From contig BMAT01002734.1 in assembly GCA_019649035.1 (NCBI GenBank), forward strand, positions 340,308-364,657: a stretch of 24,350 bases of DNA, given 5' to 3'. The stretch comes from Elysia marginata. Its lineage: Eukaryota > Mollusca > Gastropoda > Plakobranchidae. Shown one piece after another: positions 10,513 through 22,300 of this stretch (the stretch's first letter is position 1; the number at the start of each line of letters is the position of its first letter). A program made the translations under genes and the position numbers. Below the pieces are notes generated by a model. That model was not told the origin of the DNA, ran no database searches, and saw only the letters and a list, made by a program, of their open reading frames with translations.

Positions 10513-11330
10513 GAGGTCTTTCGGGTGAAAGGGTGAAGAGGGAGTGATTTTGATAAAAATTGTGCAGCGATCAGACTGAGCACCTAGGTTATCTTATGTG
10601 CTAATCACAGCGTGGTTTTGATCACGTCTTGTCTCGAGGTTGCAGGGGAGAAATGGTTAATTTGTATTGAAGACAAATCAGGCCGACAGTAATAGATAGA
10701 AGACTATGAAGAGTTATTGACAAGATGCATTTCATCGTTATAAGCATCGCATGCTTGGTCGGACTTTCTTTTTCGCCGATGAGCAGACCAGTGGGGTAAA
10801 GGAAAAAACTACTACGAAAAAAAAATACATACCTTTTTTCGTAGGAAAAAAAAACAACCATCAATATCATGAAAATAAACTGCTAAGAAAATAACCTACC
10901 ACGGAAAAATACAGAGAAAAAAAAGCTTAAGAGAAAAAAAACTATATCACATTTTTTGGTAATTCAATATTAATTTTTAGTGATCTAAAGTTTTAGTAAA
11001 TAATGAAGTTTTTTGTTGTATTTTGCCCCTTCCGTTAGTCAGCAGCGATGTTCTTATTCAGTGCACAGATAAGGCATAGCTCTGTTTCCCTTGCTTACCG
11101 CGGGGAGGTGGAAGTGGTTTTTCAGGCAAGATATGTTTTTTAATTTATTTATTTTTTCATATATTTCAATTTTTTAATTTTATTTTTAACTATTTTTCTG
11201 AGATAAAAAGGTCAGCATGAACGAGTATTGGATAATGGTTGATGTTGCGTCTTCTTGTTTGCTCACGATAATTTGATACATATGTTTCTGGTGCATATTG
11301 TACTAGATTTTTACCATGGCAATAATGACC
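10513..11330. other. Intergenic stretch, no gene supported
   Basis: AT-rich, with A-runs at 10815-10945 and T-runs at 11130-11190. It holds one clean hairpin (listed separately) and no coding frame with family signatures. Confidence 0.6.
10812..10844. repeat. Perfect 11-bp inverted repeat (hairpin)
   Basis: CTACGAAAAAA at 10812-10822 pairs with TTTTTTCGTAG at 10834-10844 across an 11-nt loop. It sits in an A-rich stretch, so chance formation is possible; the CTACG ends make it more than a plain A/T pairing. Confidence 0.6.
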
Positions 11331-11337
11331 TTTGGCA

Positions 11338-11680
11338 CGGCCCTATGAGCAACCCTGGTAAAACCCTATAAGCAACCCTTGTAAAACCCTATGAGTAACC
11401 CTAGTAAAACCCTATGAGTAACCCTAGTAAAACCATATTGAGTAACCCTAGTAAAACCATATGATTAACCCTAGGAAAACGATATGAGTAACCATAGTAA
11501 AGCACTATGTAGGAGTAACCCTAGTAAAACCCTATGAGTAACCCTAGTAAAACCCTATGAGTAGCCCTAGAAAAACCCTATGATTAACCCTAGTAAAACC
11601 CTACGAGCAACCCTAGTAAAACACTATGTAGGAGTAACCCTAGTCAAACCATTATGGAAAACCGTAAAGTATCCTGTTTG
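11338..11680. repeat. 23-bp minisatellite with a 119-bp higher-order unit
   Basis: About fourteen tandem copies of a unit close to CTATGAGTAACCCTAGTAAA plus ACC. Most copies differ by one to three bases. A variant with four extra bases (TAGG, giving CTATGTAGGAGTAACC) occurs twice, near 11505 and 11624. These are 119 bp apart, equal to four 23-mers plus one 27-mer. Each is preceded by a TATGATTAACCCTAG variant at the same distance, so the array grew partly by copying five monomers at once. Confidence 0.93.
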
Positions 11681-11854
11681 AAACCTTAAACCCTAGTTTA
11701 CAATTTTGTTTAGAGAGCAGATATTGGATCAGTGTTGTAATGTGCTTCTTTTCAAGTTCTTGAATAAATATAACCAACCTTACCTGTGTGCCTTTTGGAT
11801 TAAAACAGAATTTGCTGAAATGACTCGATGAAGGAAACCAACAGGCCTACAACT

Positions 11855-11893
11855 CCCCCCCCCCTTTTTTTTTTCCAAAAAAAAAAAAAAAAA
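11855..11893. repeat. C10-T10-CC-A17 homopolymer block
   Basis: Consecutive runs of about ten C, ten T, two C and seventeen A. The T and A runs can pair as a hairpin. Lengths are likely to be variable or mis-sequenced. Confidence 0.85.
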
Positions 11894-12119
11894 GATAGAC
11901 GGTAACTACCCATCATCATATTCAACATCAATGTTGAGCCAAATGAGTAAAGATATTGTATGTGTATGTTGTGTATCAACGCCAAAGTCTAGATGCCAAG
12001 AAATAATAGGGAAAGTAGACGGGTTGGTAAATACGGCAATGGCCAATCTCTATAACATCTGCAAAATATCTATCAAACTTTGAAATCGCATTCTAAGAGG
12101 GAACAATAGATTGAGAAAA

Positions 12120-13130
12120 TGATAATGCATGGCGGACCAGATCTGTAGGAGAACTGACAACTCTCCGAAGCTAACAGCATGGCCCACTCGCCAACCATGA
12201 GCCTGAGCCCACCGAGACGACGAGGGTTTGTGCATATTATCCTTCTAGATAGCCGTGGTTTTTGGCGGAAAGACTAAATTCGCCGCGAAAGCATCCTCTC
12301 CCAACATGATTTCTTTCTCCTCCGCATCTACCCTCCGCTAAGCTGCTAGCGTGGCTCCTTGCCGTCTGGTATCCTGGATTCTGCATACTACAGCTCCGTG
12401 CGATGTCCTCCCCCCTCCCCCCGCCCTTTTGGCATCCTCCGTTGGGTATTCTATAAGAGCCATTTTCAGTGGTCTCCTTGGATTAGCAATTACACACACA
12501 TTCATGCCGCTGAAAACTGGCCTGGGAAGCAGCCGTAGGAATCACACTCACAGAGGGATAAAAGGCCTAGCGAAGGGGCGAGTCGGCTAGGGACTGTCCG
12601 CCCTACCTGACAACTGTCTCAGTGGCAAAATACCCACCGCCTCTAACGACGTTACCGTTCGCCCAATCTCGCTGACGTTCACCATAGATGCGAGGCTGGA
12701 GCAGCACTATAGCGTGATGACTTTGGCTCTACAACAGAACCCCAGCCCGTTGACGACTTGGATCGCCTATTCAATGAGCTAGACCACCAGAATGAGGTAG
12801 AGCACATCAGCTGAAATGGCGGTGAGCGCTGGGCATGGTCTAGTTTCATACAGCCTGCCTAGCACCTTGATTCTGCATGGCCCTCCTGGTGTTAGACACC
12901 CGGATTTCAGCCCTCACCGGGCGAGCAGAAATGCAGAGGTCTACATTGCAGAGTACCCTACCAGAGCACTGAACTGCACGCAGCTTTTCCTTCCTCGTGG
13001 TGTTCACGAGCGGAAACCGGAAACGTCATTCGTTCTGTCGAGCCCCTAGTGGGCCCACCCTCTTGCCTCCGTGCCTTGCTTTTGTCTTCTTGCTGCTTTA
13101 CCTTCGAATAGGTTAGTCTCAAGCAGCTTA
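12120..13130. other. GC-rich segment of a different sequence class, origin unknown
   Basis: Base composition rises well above the AT-rich surroundings and CpG is common (CCGAGACGACGAGG, CTAACGACGTTACCG, ACCGGAAACG). Short coding-like stretches occur on the plus strand (for example PVDDLDRLFNELDHQNEVEH near 12750-12810). Stops interrupt all six frames and no complete domain is visible. It could be an old repeat, a processed remnant or a host regulatory island. I do not recognise the family. Confidence 0.35.
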
Positions 13131-13889
13131 GAGGACGTTAAATTACTGGTCCAGGAAATGATAAAATAAATTAAAAAAAAAAAAGCAAGAGGACAAAATA
13201 CATGCTACATGTGGTTATATAGCGCTTCTATAGGTTAAAATCAAAACACAGAAAACGAGTGATGAAAATAGTTTTGGATCGAAAAAAATATCTTTCTACT
13301 TTCCTACGTCCCTACGAGACTGGGTTCCAGACTTTGCTGACGGCTGCCCTCCTCATTGACTCTCCGTCCCTTTATATCGAGTGCATCCCTTCTCCATATC
13401 ACTCCTTTCAACTGAACCAGATCATCTCGCTATCTTCGCTTTATAATTCTACCTCTGGATCTTTTGCCCTGTCGTGGTTGCATCTCCGTCACTCTTTGCG
13501 CCACCAAACTACAGCCCATTTTTACATTTATTTGAAAACAAACCGTACTACATTATTGCACCCCTGCTCTGCTTCTTATTTATTTGCGAGGTAGGCTTAC
13601 TTTATAGCTTACTTTTAAATTTAATATCTCTCTTTTCATGGCTCTTTTAGCCATTTTCTCCTATTGCTTTTGCCAATGCCCATATTTGACAACCACACGT
13701 CATAGTTGGAAGAATTCACTGATCCAAGACGTGTCTCGTAAACCATAATTATTTATTTTGCATTATTGTCCAAAAATATTTCCCTATTTCTTCCAAGTTG
13801 CCCTTATTCATTTGTATTTCCAATTTTCCACCTGTTGCGATGTTACTGTGAGGAGAGCTACATCTCCATTGAATCTCACCTGTAAGGGT
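13131..13889. other. Intergenic stretch, no gene supported
   Basis: A 111-codon plus-strand frame at 13259-13594 has no recognisable domain, and its Ser/Leu/His/Tyr-rich composition fits pyrimidine-rich DNA. The TATATAGCGCTTCTATA word at 13215-13231 resembles motifs found in dispersed invertebrate repeats. Confidence 0.5.
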
Positions 13890-14105
13890 TTATCCATTCA
13901 TAATGTGTGTTAGTTCCGCTTTAAAGTCTTCGATTGCCACCGTAAGCAGCTCTGGGGAGGTTGAGTCTAACTTCTCTTTATACTTATGAGTTATGGGGAA
14001 TGGTTCTGAATCTAGGCCACCATACAGAACAGGCCGAATACTCCAGCGTGAGTAGATATCATATTCCCTATATTTTGTATGTAACTTAGTTTTGGGCCAG
14101 CCCAT
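13890..14105 (-). CDS. Unassigned minus-strand reading frame with coding-like composition
   Basis: A 71-codon frame read from about 14105 down to a TAA near 13890. It begins GWPKTKLHTKYREYD and ends SPELLTVAIEDFKAELTHIM before NG and the stop. The balanced amino acids, with many charged residues and few low-complexity runs, look more like protein than the frames around it. I do not recognise a family. The first codon is TTG rather than ATG, so it may be an exon, the tail of a mobile-element protein, or chance. It lies about 400 bp upstream of the candidate TMEM134 promoter and points away from it. Confidence 0.3.
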   Translation of the reverse strand: MGWPKTKLHTKYREYDIYSRWSIRPVLYGGLDSEPFPITHKYKEKLDSTSPELLTVAIEDFKAELTHIMNG

Positions 14106-14499
14106 AACAGGAAAGCACTAGGAATCATGCAAAATCATGTTTGTTTACATTTTGACTGACAGGTCTTTTGAGTACGGTGGCCTAGTTGTAAATTCATGTT
14201 GTCAATATTATGGGTGCCAGCTGTGGCATTGGTTCGAAAAAATATGACCTGTGTATCTAGATCTACACGTAGTTATATGGGGTTGATAGGGGAGGGAAAT
14301 ATAGAGAACAAATATGTTGAAGTAGACGATGAAGAAAAAAAGGAGAGGAGAGAAAAAGTCTGGACGGAGAGAAAGAGAGAGAGAGTTTTACAACACATTC
14401 GTGCTGCTATCTGTGCCGATAGACGAAGCCGCACCGTCAACTAATAGGGGAGTTGCAAGGGGAGTTGTTAAAATCTTTTTGCCGCACAGACTACATTGG

Positions 14500-14512
14500 T
14501 GCGCACTGCGCA
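14500..14512. promoter_or_regulatory. NRF1-like double TGCGCA motif
   Basis: TGCGCACTGCGCA holds two TGCGCA half sites separated by one base, one base more than the usual NRF1 palindrome. It lies in a locally GC-richer patch, 8 bp before an ATG and about 100 bp before a good splice donor. It could mark the plus-strand (TMEM134) promoter. Confidence 0.35.
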
Positions 14513-14519
14513 GTCGTTT

Positions 14520-14609
14520 ATGTTCACCTTGGCCTTGAAAAAGGTTTGTTATTGTTTTTTACTCGGAACTTCGGAAGGCAATGCTTTGCACACTGATGGC
14601 CAGGCTGAA
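14520..14609 (+). other. Candidate 5' exon of the TMEM134 gene
   Basis: An ATG at 14520 opens 30 codons (MFTLALKKVCYCFLLG, then TSEGNALHTDGQAE) up to the donor GAA|GTAAGT at 14609/14610. The phase (0) matches the first recognised TMEM134 exon at 19365. The peptide does not resemble the acidic N terminus of vertebrate TMEM134, so it may be untranslated or belong to nothing. Confidence 0.22.
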
Positions 14610-14689
14610 GTAAGTGGGCCTAGTATTATATCGTCAATTAATTATCCTAGAATAACTAAAATCTGTTTATCTGGAGAGCTGCACTTACA

Positions 14690-14990
14690 CCGATATAGAT
14701 CTAAGCCTGGTAAATCATAATGATAATCGTAGAATCTAGGTTAGAATAGAATCTAGAGATCTATCTAAATCGATCTGTCTTTTTAACGACTTTACTGACA
14801 GAACAGCCAGAAGGCCAGTTTTTTACTGGAAGCCAAAGTTGGCTTGATTGCGGATCATGGACTAGATCTATAGGCCTAAAGTACAAGTACAAGTACAATT
14901 ATTAATTATGAATAGTCCAGAGCTAATCAAGACTTAGAGATCTAAAGTTAACTAATGCATAAAGTAGAAAGTATAATTATATAGATCTAT
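14690..14990. repeat. Scattered AGATCTA / CTAGATCT words
   Basis: Several TAGATCTA, AATCTAGA and GATCTA words occur here, together with three tandem AAGTAC units near 14879. This is a thinner version of the repeat block in SPRING1 intron 1, next to the 3' side of the LINE relic. Confidence 0.5.
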
Positions 14991-15064
14991 GTGTAGGGCG
15001 ACACACAAGGTTGGCTGTTTGAAACCCAACGGTAGGGTTGATGTCGTGAGAGACCTACTGAAGA

Positions 15065-16660
15065 TAAAGTTAAGATTAATGCCAGCTGGTTGCTGCATGT
15101 CTTGAGCAGCTGTGGTTTAATTTTGTCTGGTCCTGCAGCCTTATTTATATTTAGCCTTGTCAAAGCGCGCTTTGTTGCCTGATTTGTGACAAGAAAAGGT
15201 GGTTCATTTTCACATGGGTGTGAGACCAGGTTGGAGGTATTTTCCCTGTTGAAACGCTCATAGAACTCGTCGAGCTGATCTGAGAGGCTTGAGTCTTCTC
15301 TGTCAGCTGACTTACGCATTTTCTTGTACTTTGTAATGAAGCTCATTTGAGCCCACAGCTTTTTGAGTCCTTTGCACTAAAAGCGGCTTTAATTTTGTCT
15401 CGTTGAATCTTCTTGCTCGTTTTGATGCACTCTCTCAGTCTCTGAGTTCAAGTTTTGTTGTTTGAAAGGTCTCTGGATTGTTATTTTTATTTCTGTATGC
15501 TACGTCCTTTTCTTCACTTTTTTGTCTCACTTCAATAGTTAAACCACACGTTGCTGTTAGGGTATCTTTTTATTTGTTTCCTTCGTAAGCAAAGTTCTGT
15601 ATGAAAATATGTTGTCTGTAAACTCATCTATTGTTGTGTCTACTCTAAGAAATGTATCCCAGTGTGTTGTTTCTAAACAGTCTTGTAGTTTTTGACGCCA
15701 GTAGGGTCCATAGTGTAACAGTTTGACTTTGACTTGAGTCTATGTTTGTGAGCTCTGTAACTTTCTGTTTATAATTTGGCAATAGTAAAATGCAGGAGTG
15801 GTCTGAGTTGTCAAGACCTGAGCGCTCAATTGATCTGTAAGCTGGATTTATCTTGCAATAACAGTGATGTGTTCTTGCCTCAAGTGGAACAAGTAACATT
15901 TTGGTAGGAATATGGAAATACAGCTGTTAAGTTTGCTTGATTAAATTCACCACCAATAATAGACAAAGTGTCTGGGTCCCTGTTTTTGTTGCTTGTTATT
16001 GTTGTTCTTAGGGTGTTCAACACTTCTTGGTTGTTAGCTTGTGGATGAATGTGTACAGCTCTTAGGGTGGTAGAAGAAAACTCACGGGGTAAATAAAATG
16101 GACTGCATTTGATAGTTAAATACTCGATGTTTTTGTACAAAACCTTGAAATGATTTTAACGTGTTTGTACCATTTTGTCCAAAATAAAAAAGTAGGCCTA
16201 CACACCTCCTCCGTTTTTCTTTTCTATTACTATCTTGTCTCTGTTCGGGTTAAAAATAGAATACTTAGGTGGTTTGACAATTTTATCAGATTGCAAATCT
16301 TACCTTGTCTCTGTAATGCAAAAGACATTGCAGTGTTTAAAATTGTTGTTGTTTTCTGTTCTTGTAAAAAGTTCATCGGTTTTGTTGTGTAGACAATTGG
16401 AGTTTGTAAGGATCATTGTAGGCAGGGAGAGATGATTAAACTAGTTTCTATTGTGTGACTTCAAAAGACCTCTCTTTCTTTTTTGTCTTGTCTCTGCCAT
16501 GTTGTGTTCATGGTGACTAGAATGGTGTGACCCAAAGTCTTAAAATTAAGTGAATTTGGAATTCTCTGTGGTGTACTTAATGAGTGACTTTGTCCTGAGT
16601 TTATTGGTCTTAGTAATAATAATTCCTCTTTAGAATATTTGATGAAAGCATATATCCAAT
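15065..16660 (-). mobile_element. Jockey-superfamily (CR1/L2-like) LINE relic: endonuclease plus start of reverse transcriptase
   Basis: Read on the minus strand in order: a pre-endonuclease piece (YSKEELLLLRPINSG, about 16650); endonuclease start (NCLHNKTDELF and CNVFCITET, about 16430-16320, then KNGGGVC near 16210); endonuclease middle (FYLPREFSSTTLRAVHIHPQ, 16090-15900, with GGEFNQANL for the usual GDFNHANL); endonuclease end (AYRSIERSGLDNSDHSCILL, about 15830); linker (THWDTFLRVDTTIDEFT); and RT start (LTRLNINKAAGPDKIKPQLL, about 15150). At least four frame changes or stops break the frame. Sequence after LALILT (about 15065) no longer matches RT, so the RT core and 3' end are missing. 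A known LINE layout; non-functional and old. Confidence 0.9.
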
Positions 16661-16729
16661 ACAGGACACTGACACTAATCACAAGAAAATAAGAATGAAA
16701 CCAGCAGTCCAACCAACATGTCACTCTTC

Positions 16730-17226
16730 TTCTGAGCCATCTTGAAAACTATGCCTTCCCTATGCTTCACAAGTTTCAGGCTAAAGTTGTGTCTACATTT
16801 CACAACACTTCAGTGACTATTTTCTATCCACTCTTTACACAAGGGTAAAACTGTTACCCACTATCTTCTATATCTAGAACTTGCCCTACAAGTGCAAATG
16901 TGAAAATTCATTAAAAGTCAAACCAGTGAAAAATACTGATCCTTCTTTCACATTTACACTTACAACATCTATTTATGGAGTGAGTGGGAAGCAGTCACGC
17001 TGTAGCACTGTGAGCATGGGAATTGACAGAATCAATGAATATTTTCAATGCCCATTGTGTAGCTCAAATTTTTTTTTTATTTTAGGGTCACATGGCCACT
17101 CTTGGCTCTTTGAGTTTATTTGAAGCTCTGCAGCTTGCACCACCAGACTTTCATTTTGTTGAAAGTATAACCGTAAAGTTACAAGTGGAATAGACTTGCT
17201 AAGAGAGGGTGTAGCAAAGAGAGGGG

Positions 17227-17269
<43 letters not shown>

Positions 17270-19364
17270 GGAGAGAAAGAGAGAGAGAGAGAGAAATTAT
17301 TTTTATAATCCAATACTTGTAAACGAATTAAAGAGATTCTTCTCATTTCAAATTTTATTCCAGAGTGCTTTCAGCTAGGTGTCACAAGATAACGTATGAA
17401 CCAGTGAGGTACCTCACAGGTGTGAATTGAATCCAAACTTTCTAAAAGTGAGTAACTGGTTTGGTTTTTTTTGTGTGTGTGATACTTCTAATCCCATGAC
17501 TTGTTTTTGTACCAGAAAAAAATCGTTTTGGCTAAAGATTAAAAAAATGCTGTAAACGCTCGTAGTAAAGTGCATGAATAATAGTGACGGCTTTCTTAAT
17601 TTTTGTTTAAGCCTATCAGCATTTGGCTTTAATAATTATAATAATTTTTTCCTCTGTGGGTGTTGGGGAACTTAAAGTTAGGCCAAGATAATTATCTGAA
17701 ACGAAATCTTCCGCCAAAAATATTTAATAGTGTAATTTACGATGGACAAAAGTCTGGTAACTTGCTCAGCTTGTGAGATCAAATGAAAGACATTTACAGC
17801 ATCAAATCATATTATATAGGCCTGATGGTGTGCAGAGTTCCCACAAAATGGTTTGACTTGGATGGTGGGCAGTTTGATAAAAATAATTAGAATTTTCTTT
17901 CACTGGGGTAACATTTTTCTGAAGTTTTTCTTGACAAAAAGTTTATAATGTTAAGTGACTATAAATTTAATGAAATAATGGCTTTCAATGAAAAATTCAA
18001 AATGAAGTTTGGTTTTTGTGCAGTTTGTGCAATTACTAAGACTGCATTTGCTTTTCACCCTAATTTCTCAACTTACCTGATGTGACCAATAAAAAAACCT
18101 TTTAACCCAATGCCGGCTGTTGTGACCAAGACATGACTAAAATTTAATATCCTCAAAGTCAGGGCAGCATAATAAAGCTTCACTGCTGTGACCAAGTGCA
18201 AGGTAAAAATTAGAGCTATCTCCCTACACTTAGGAATATAGTGTAAATTGATCAAGAGTTCTTTAAGGTAAATAGGGTTAAAAGGAAAAGAGTTAACCAG
18301 ATTTTACCTTCATTATGTAAAAAACTAGTTATATTAATAGGTAGGAAATTTTGTCCTTAGCACCAAAATTCAGTTCATCTTAAAATCTCAGAAAATTTGT
18401 CATAGAACCTACTTGTTAAAATCCTTCGTAAGAATGTTTTAACATGTTGAGGTCAGAGGTAAACAGATTAGAACAATTCAGACAAGGTGCTTGTCATCAT
18501 TAAATGAAATAAAACTGAACTAGTGAGGCTAGTGAGGAGAGGTGAAAGCGGTTATTTGCACTGCCAGAAAATTACTCTACTGTAATGTTGCTATTGCTTG
18601 CCAAAATTGAATTTCCCAACCAAAGGAGCATTGAACGCATCAGAGATTAATGTATGTTTATCCTTGATATTTGCATCCCAAAGAAAAAAAATTTACTACC
18701 AATGCAAAGAAAACACTGAAGATAAATGTAACTTCTGTCTTATCTTTGCACAACATTTTCACCTGCACTGTTTTATTTCATTTGATATTTGAGAGCCTGA
18801 TTAAAAAGAAAATTAATCTCCAACATCATGCAACTGATGGAACTTAATATCCAATGACATCAGACTAAACAAGACCTTACATTTATGAATTAAAAGAATG
18901 ATTTCCAGTTCCCATTGTTATTTCTCCTTTGCATCTGTTACAATACTTTTGATAATGAAATCTAAACATGATCAACGTCAGTAATCACTAGGCCTAGAAA
19001 GCAGTAAAAAATTAGAGAGCTACTGCAGTTATGAAAATTCTGCAAAGGGATGGGCAAAAAGACCGTAGAATGTTAAAGAACCAGTCTCTGTTTTTGTCAG
19101 CCGGATGATTTATAAAGTAAGGTAAAGAGTACTGCTGTTTTATGTTAAACATTTATCATTGTGTGTGTTGGAGGAGGAGGGAGCAGGTAACTCTTAGCTG
19201 AAGTAAACTTTATGTCTATTTGATTAAACATATGAGTTTACAGGCACAGAGACTGGGGTATAGTAAGAGTTCGGTAAAGGAAGAGACCCAAAAGTCAGCT
19301 GTAGGTTCTCTGATCTTGTCAAAACCATATATGCCTTGCTATGATTTTATGGTTTGATCCTCAG
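16730..19364. other. Non-coding stretch, probably TMEM134 5' intron or upstream DNA
   Basis: AT-rich with no exon that I can support. If the 14520-14609 exon is real, this is intronic. I looked for an acidic exon like the vertebrate TMEM134 N terminus (IDDAFEL) and did not find one. It contains a long GA microsatellite. Confidence 0.45.
17230..17294. repeat. (GA)n microsatellite
   Basis: About 65 bases of GA repeats with a few A or G interruptions. The Arg/Glu-repeat frame across it is an artefact of the repeat. Confidence 0.93.
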
Positions 19365-22300
19365 GGCTTTAACATGAAGGAGCCCCTTCTGACTGACACA
19401 CCAGCTCCAGACAGGTACTATCTGAAATATTGTGGGAAAAATATAATATCATGTATTATTTTGTTTGCATAAGCAGTTGTGATCTTTGAAATTATGAAAT
19501 TATCTAGCGGGTTAATGTTATACTAATATACAGCTTGACTTGCCGATTGTTTCCTGACAATGTGAATTTGGCACAATAAACAATCAAACAGTACACAGTG
19601 GAACTGCTATCATGATTCTAGGTCTAGATACATGGCTCAATCACACATTTAATATTAGAAATGATTTATCCAGATAGCTGCATTTTTTTCCTGTAGATCA
19701 AAGAAATTCATGAGAATTACAGTACAGAATTACATATGATTGAAACCTGAATAATTCTCCAAGTATTTGCCTAATTCTAACTATATTCAGATTACTAGTT
19801 TTATCCTTCTTTTGTTTTACATATTTGTAGTTCAAGATTTTAAAAAAATTTAAAGTTTACATTTTGTTCAGAGGGGTCTACAAATCCTGACTGGACTGTA
19901 GCTACTACACTGCTAGTACTTTTGATAGTCTGAAAACAAGCTCAGTAGAATGCAACACCATATCTAGTTTTTGTCTGTAATAAATGAGAGTATATTTTTT
20001 TATTTTTTACTTTTAAAATCAGTAACCATGGTGCCAGCAAATCTACATCTGGCAGGCCAACATCATTTCGCTCCATTCTACCCAGCAGTTCGGGGGATTC
20101 ACATAACAACTACTCAGCTACAGTATTTAATAACCAGGACAGGTATATATCCTACCTACTGCTCTTTTTTGTCTTGTTTGTTCTTGTTTTGATAGTCAGA
20201 GACAGATACTAGGTAGATAGATAGCAAAATAAACAGACAAACAGCAAACGATAGACAAGCAGATGGATTATAAAAATGCAGACGTACAACTTATTTATTT
20301 ACATGCATCCTTTTGGATAGGCCCTACTCATTGGTATTTTCTCTGTTGGTATTCCTCCAAGTGTTGTGATTTCTACCTTTTTATTTAATTAGATAGAAAA
20401 ATGGAGATGAAGGAGGGGTAGAATTCATTCATGGAGAAAAGGAAATAAAGGATTAGTAAATAGCTTCTTTCCCCAATACGTAAAACACTTTAATGGAACT
20501 AGAATTAAAAGATTGTTCTAATTGAATCTTTTGATTAAATAAAGGACAAATTAGGATAAGGTGTTTCGTTGAGCTGGATGTGTTAAGAGAAGTGCATGTA
20601 TTTCTTGTATGATGTGACAAAAGAGAGAAAATGCTACACAGATAGAGAAAGAGAGAGAGAGCGAGAGATAATAGTGTACTTAACTGTAATATTAATAATG
20701 TTTGAAACTGCCCGCTTGACTGAGCTTTGCTTGTTTTCAATACATGTTCTAATGTAACCTTGTATTGACTGAATAAAGTTGATACTTAAAACTTGAAAAT
20801 TGAAGTTTCCTGAAAAGTCATTTTATGCCAAACAGAGAGAGCTGGAGGTTTGAAAAATGTACTTATGGTACATTACATAGGTGTGCTTTATAGTACAGTA
20901 GGATTCTGCCAAATTGGGAAAAGCGGAATCGATAATTAGAGAATGCATTGTTTTCTATGTAAATATAAAGTCTATGTTAAACCGGGAAAAATTATTTCCT
21001 ACATTTAAATGTGAAAAGCGCATCACTTACATGTTATAGATGAAAAAACAAACAGGTGGTTCATAAATAGCTACCCTGGGCTTAGGTGGTGTTAAACTTA
21101 TTTTCTTTTAAATCTAAAGCGAGGAGGTATGCTATAGAAAGAGTGCAGCAGAATCTACCTGTTAGGCTGTGGACTTTCCAGTTCAATTAATTTCATGTGG
21201 ATGTTGATAGAGCTTACTTTTGTTGTAATAGGTACTCTAGCAGATGCGAGACAGTTGCCAGACATGGTGCAAATATTAGGTTCATTTCAACAGAAAAAGG
21301 TTTGACTTTTGTTTGTGTTGTAAGATTGTTGTAGAGGGAAGGTGTATAGATAGCCAGGACAGAGAGCCTTTATTAGACGGTTGCTGAAAATAATGTGATC
21401 AACTTGTGATGTAAAAGATGGCCTGCAAGAATAGAGTTGACTTGTCTATTAATAATATTATTAATAATTAAGTTATTTTCTGGCACCTCTTCCTGCATGT
21501 ATTCTATCTACCCAAACAACAAATGCTGACATAATGGCAATTTTGTACAAAAACATAGTCCATTAAAGATTTGAACAAACAGAAGAAAAACAAAACTGCA
21601 CGTACAGAAATTTTAAAAAGGATGATTGACCATTGGTCATTGAATGAGTTTCTCAAGACAAACTAATTATGGTCTTCATATGTTGTGAACAGATATATTT
21701 TCAGTAGGGTTTAAACTGATTTGTAGAAGTAGCCTCTCTGAAGGAAAGGGGAAGGGCATTCTAGACTACAGGTGCACATTGTAGAAAAGCTCTGTTGCCG
21801 TCTTTTCTTGATGGTTTACATGGAACTGAGAACAAAGCTTTATTACCTGATCTTAAGTTGCAATTAGGGGTGTGCAAACTGGCAACATCTTTAAGATAAC
21901 TAGGGGCATAGTCGTGAATATATTTGTAGCATGGAACAGTGATCTTATATTCTATTCTAGTTTCTTCAGGGAGCCAGTGTGAATGTTAAACATGGGTGAT
22001 ACATGATCTATTTTGCATTTTTTCGTTATGAGACAGGCATCATTGTTGTGAATCAGCTGAAGCCTCTTTAGGGTGTCCATGGGTAATCCATAAAACAAGA
22101 AATGTCAGTAATTTAGTCTAGATGTTATGAAAGAAGACACAAGAGTTTTCACAGCTTCTTCATTTAAAAAAGATCTAATCTTGCGTAGCTCCAAGAACAT
22201 GGTTTCAACCAAATGATAGGTCATTGTCAACTTTGCATCAAAATAAACAGCAAGATTTTTAGCTTTCAGCAGACAACAGTTTCTTATCAATGTTTATGTG

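Noticed and set aside
13259-13594. Plus-strand frame of 111 codons
   Set aside because: The longest plus-strand frame nearby, but its Ser/Leu/Tyr/His content follows pyrimidine-rich DNA and no family is visible.
20453-20740. Minus-strand Ser/Leu-rich frame resembling a membrane protein
   Set aside because: The hydrophobic run comes from a GA microsatellite read in antisense, inside a TMEM134 intron.
21232-21299. Possible extra TMEM134 exon between an AG and a GTTTGA donor
   Set aside because: Its 68-nt length breaks the phase between the exons at 20142 and 22710, which join directly in frame.
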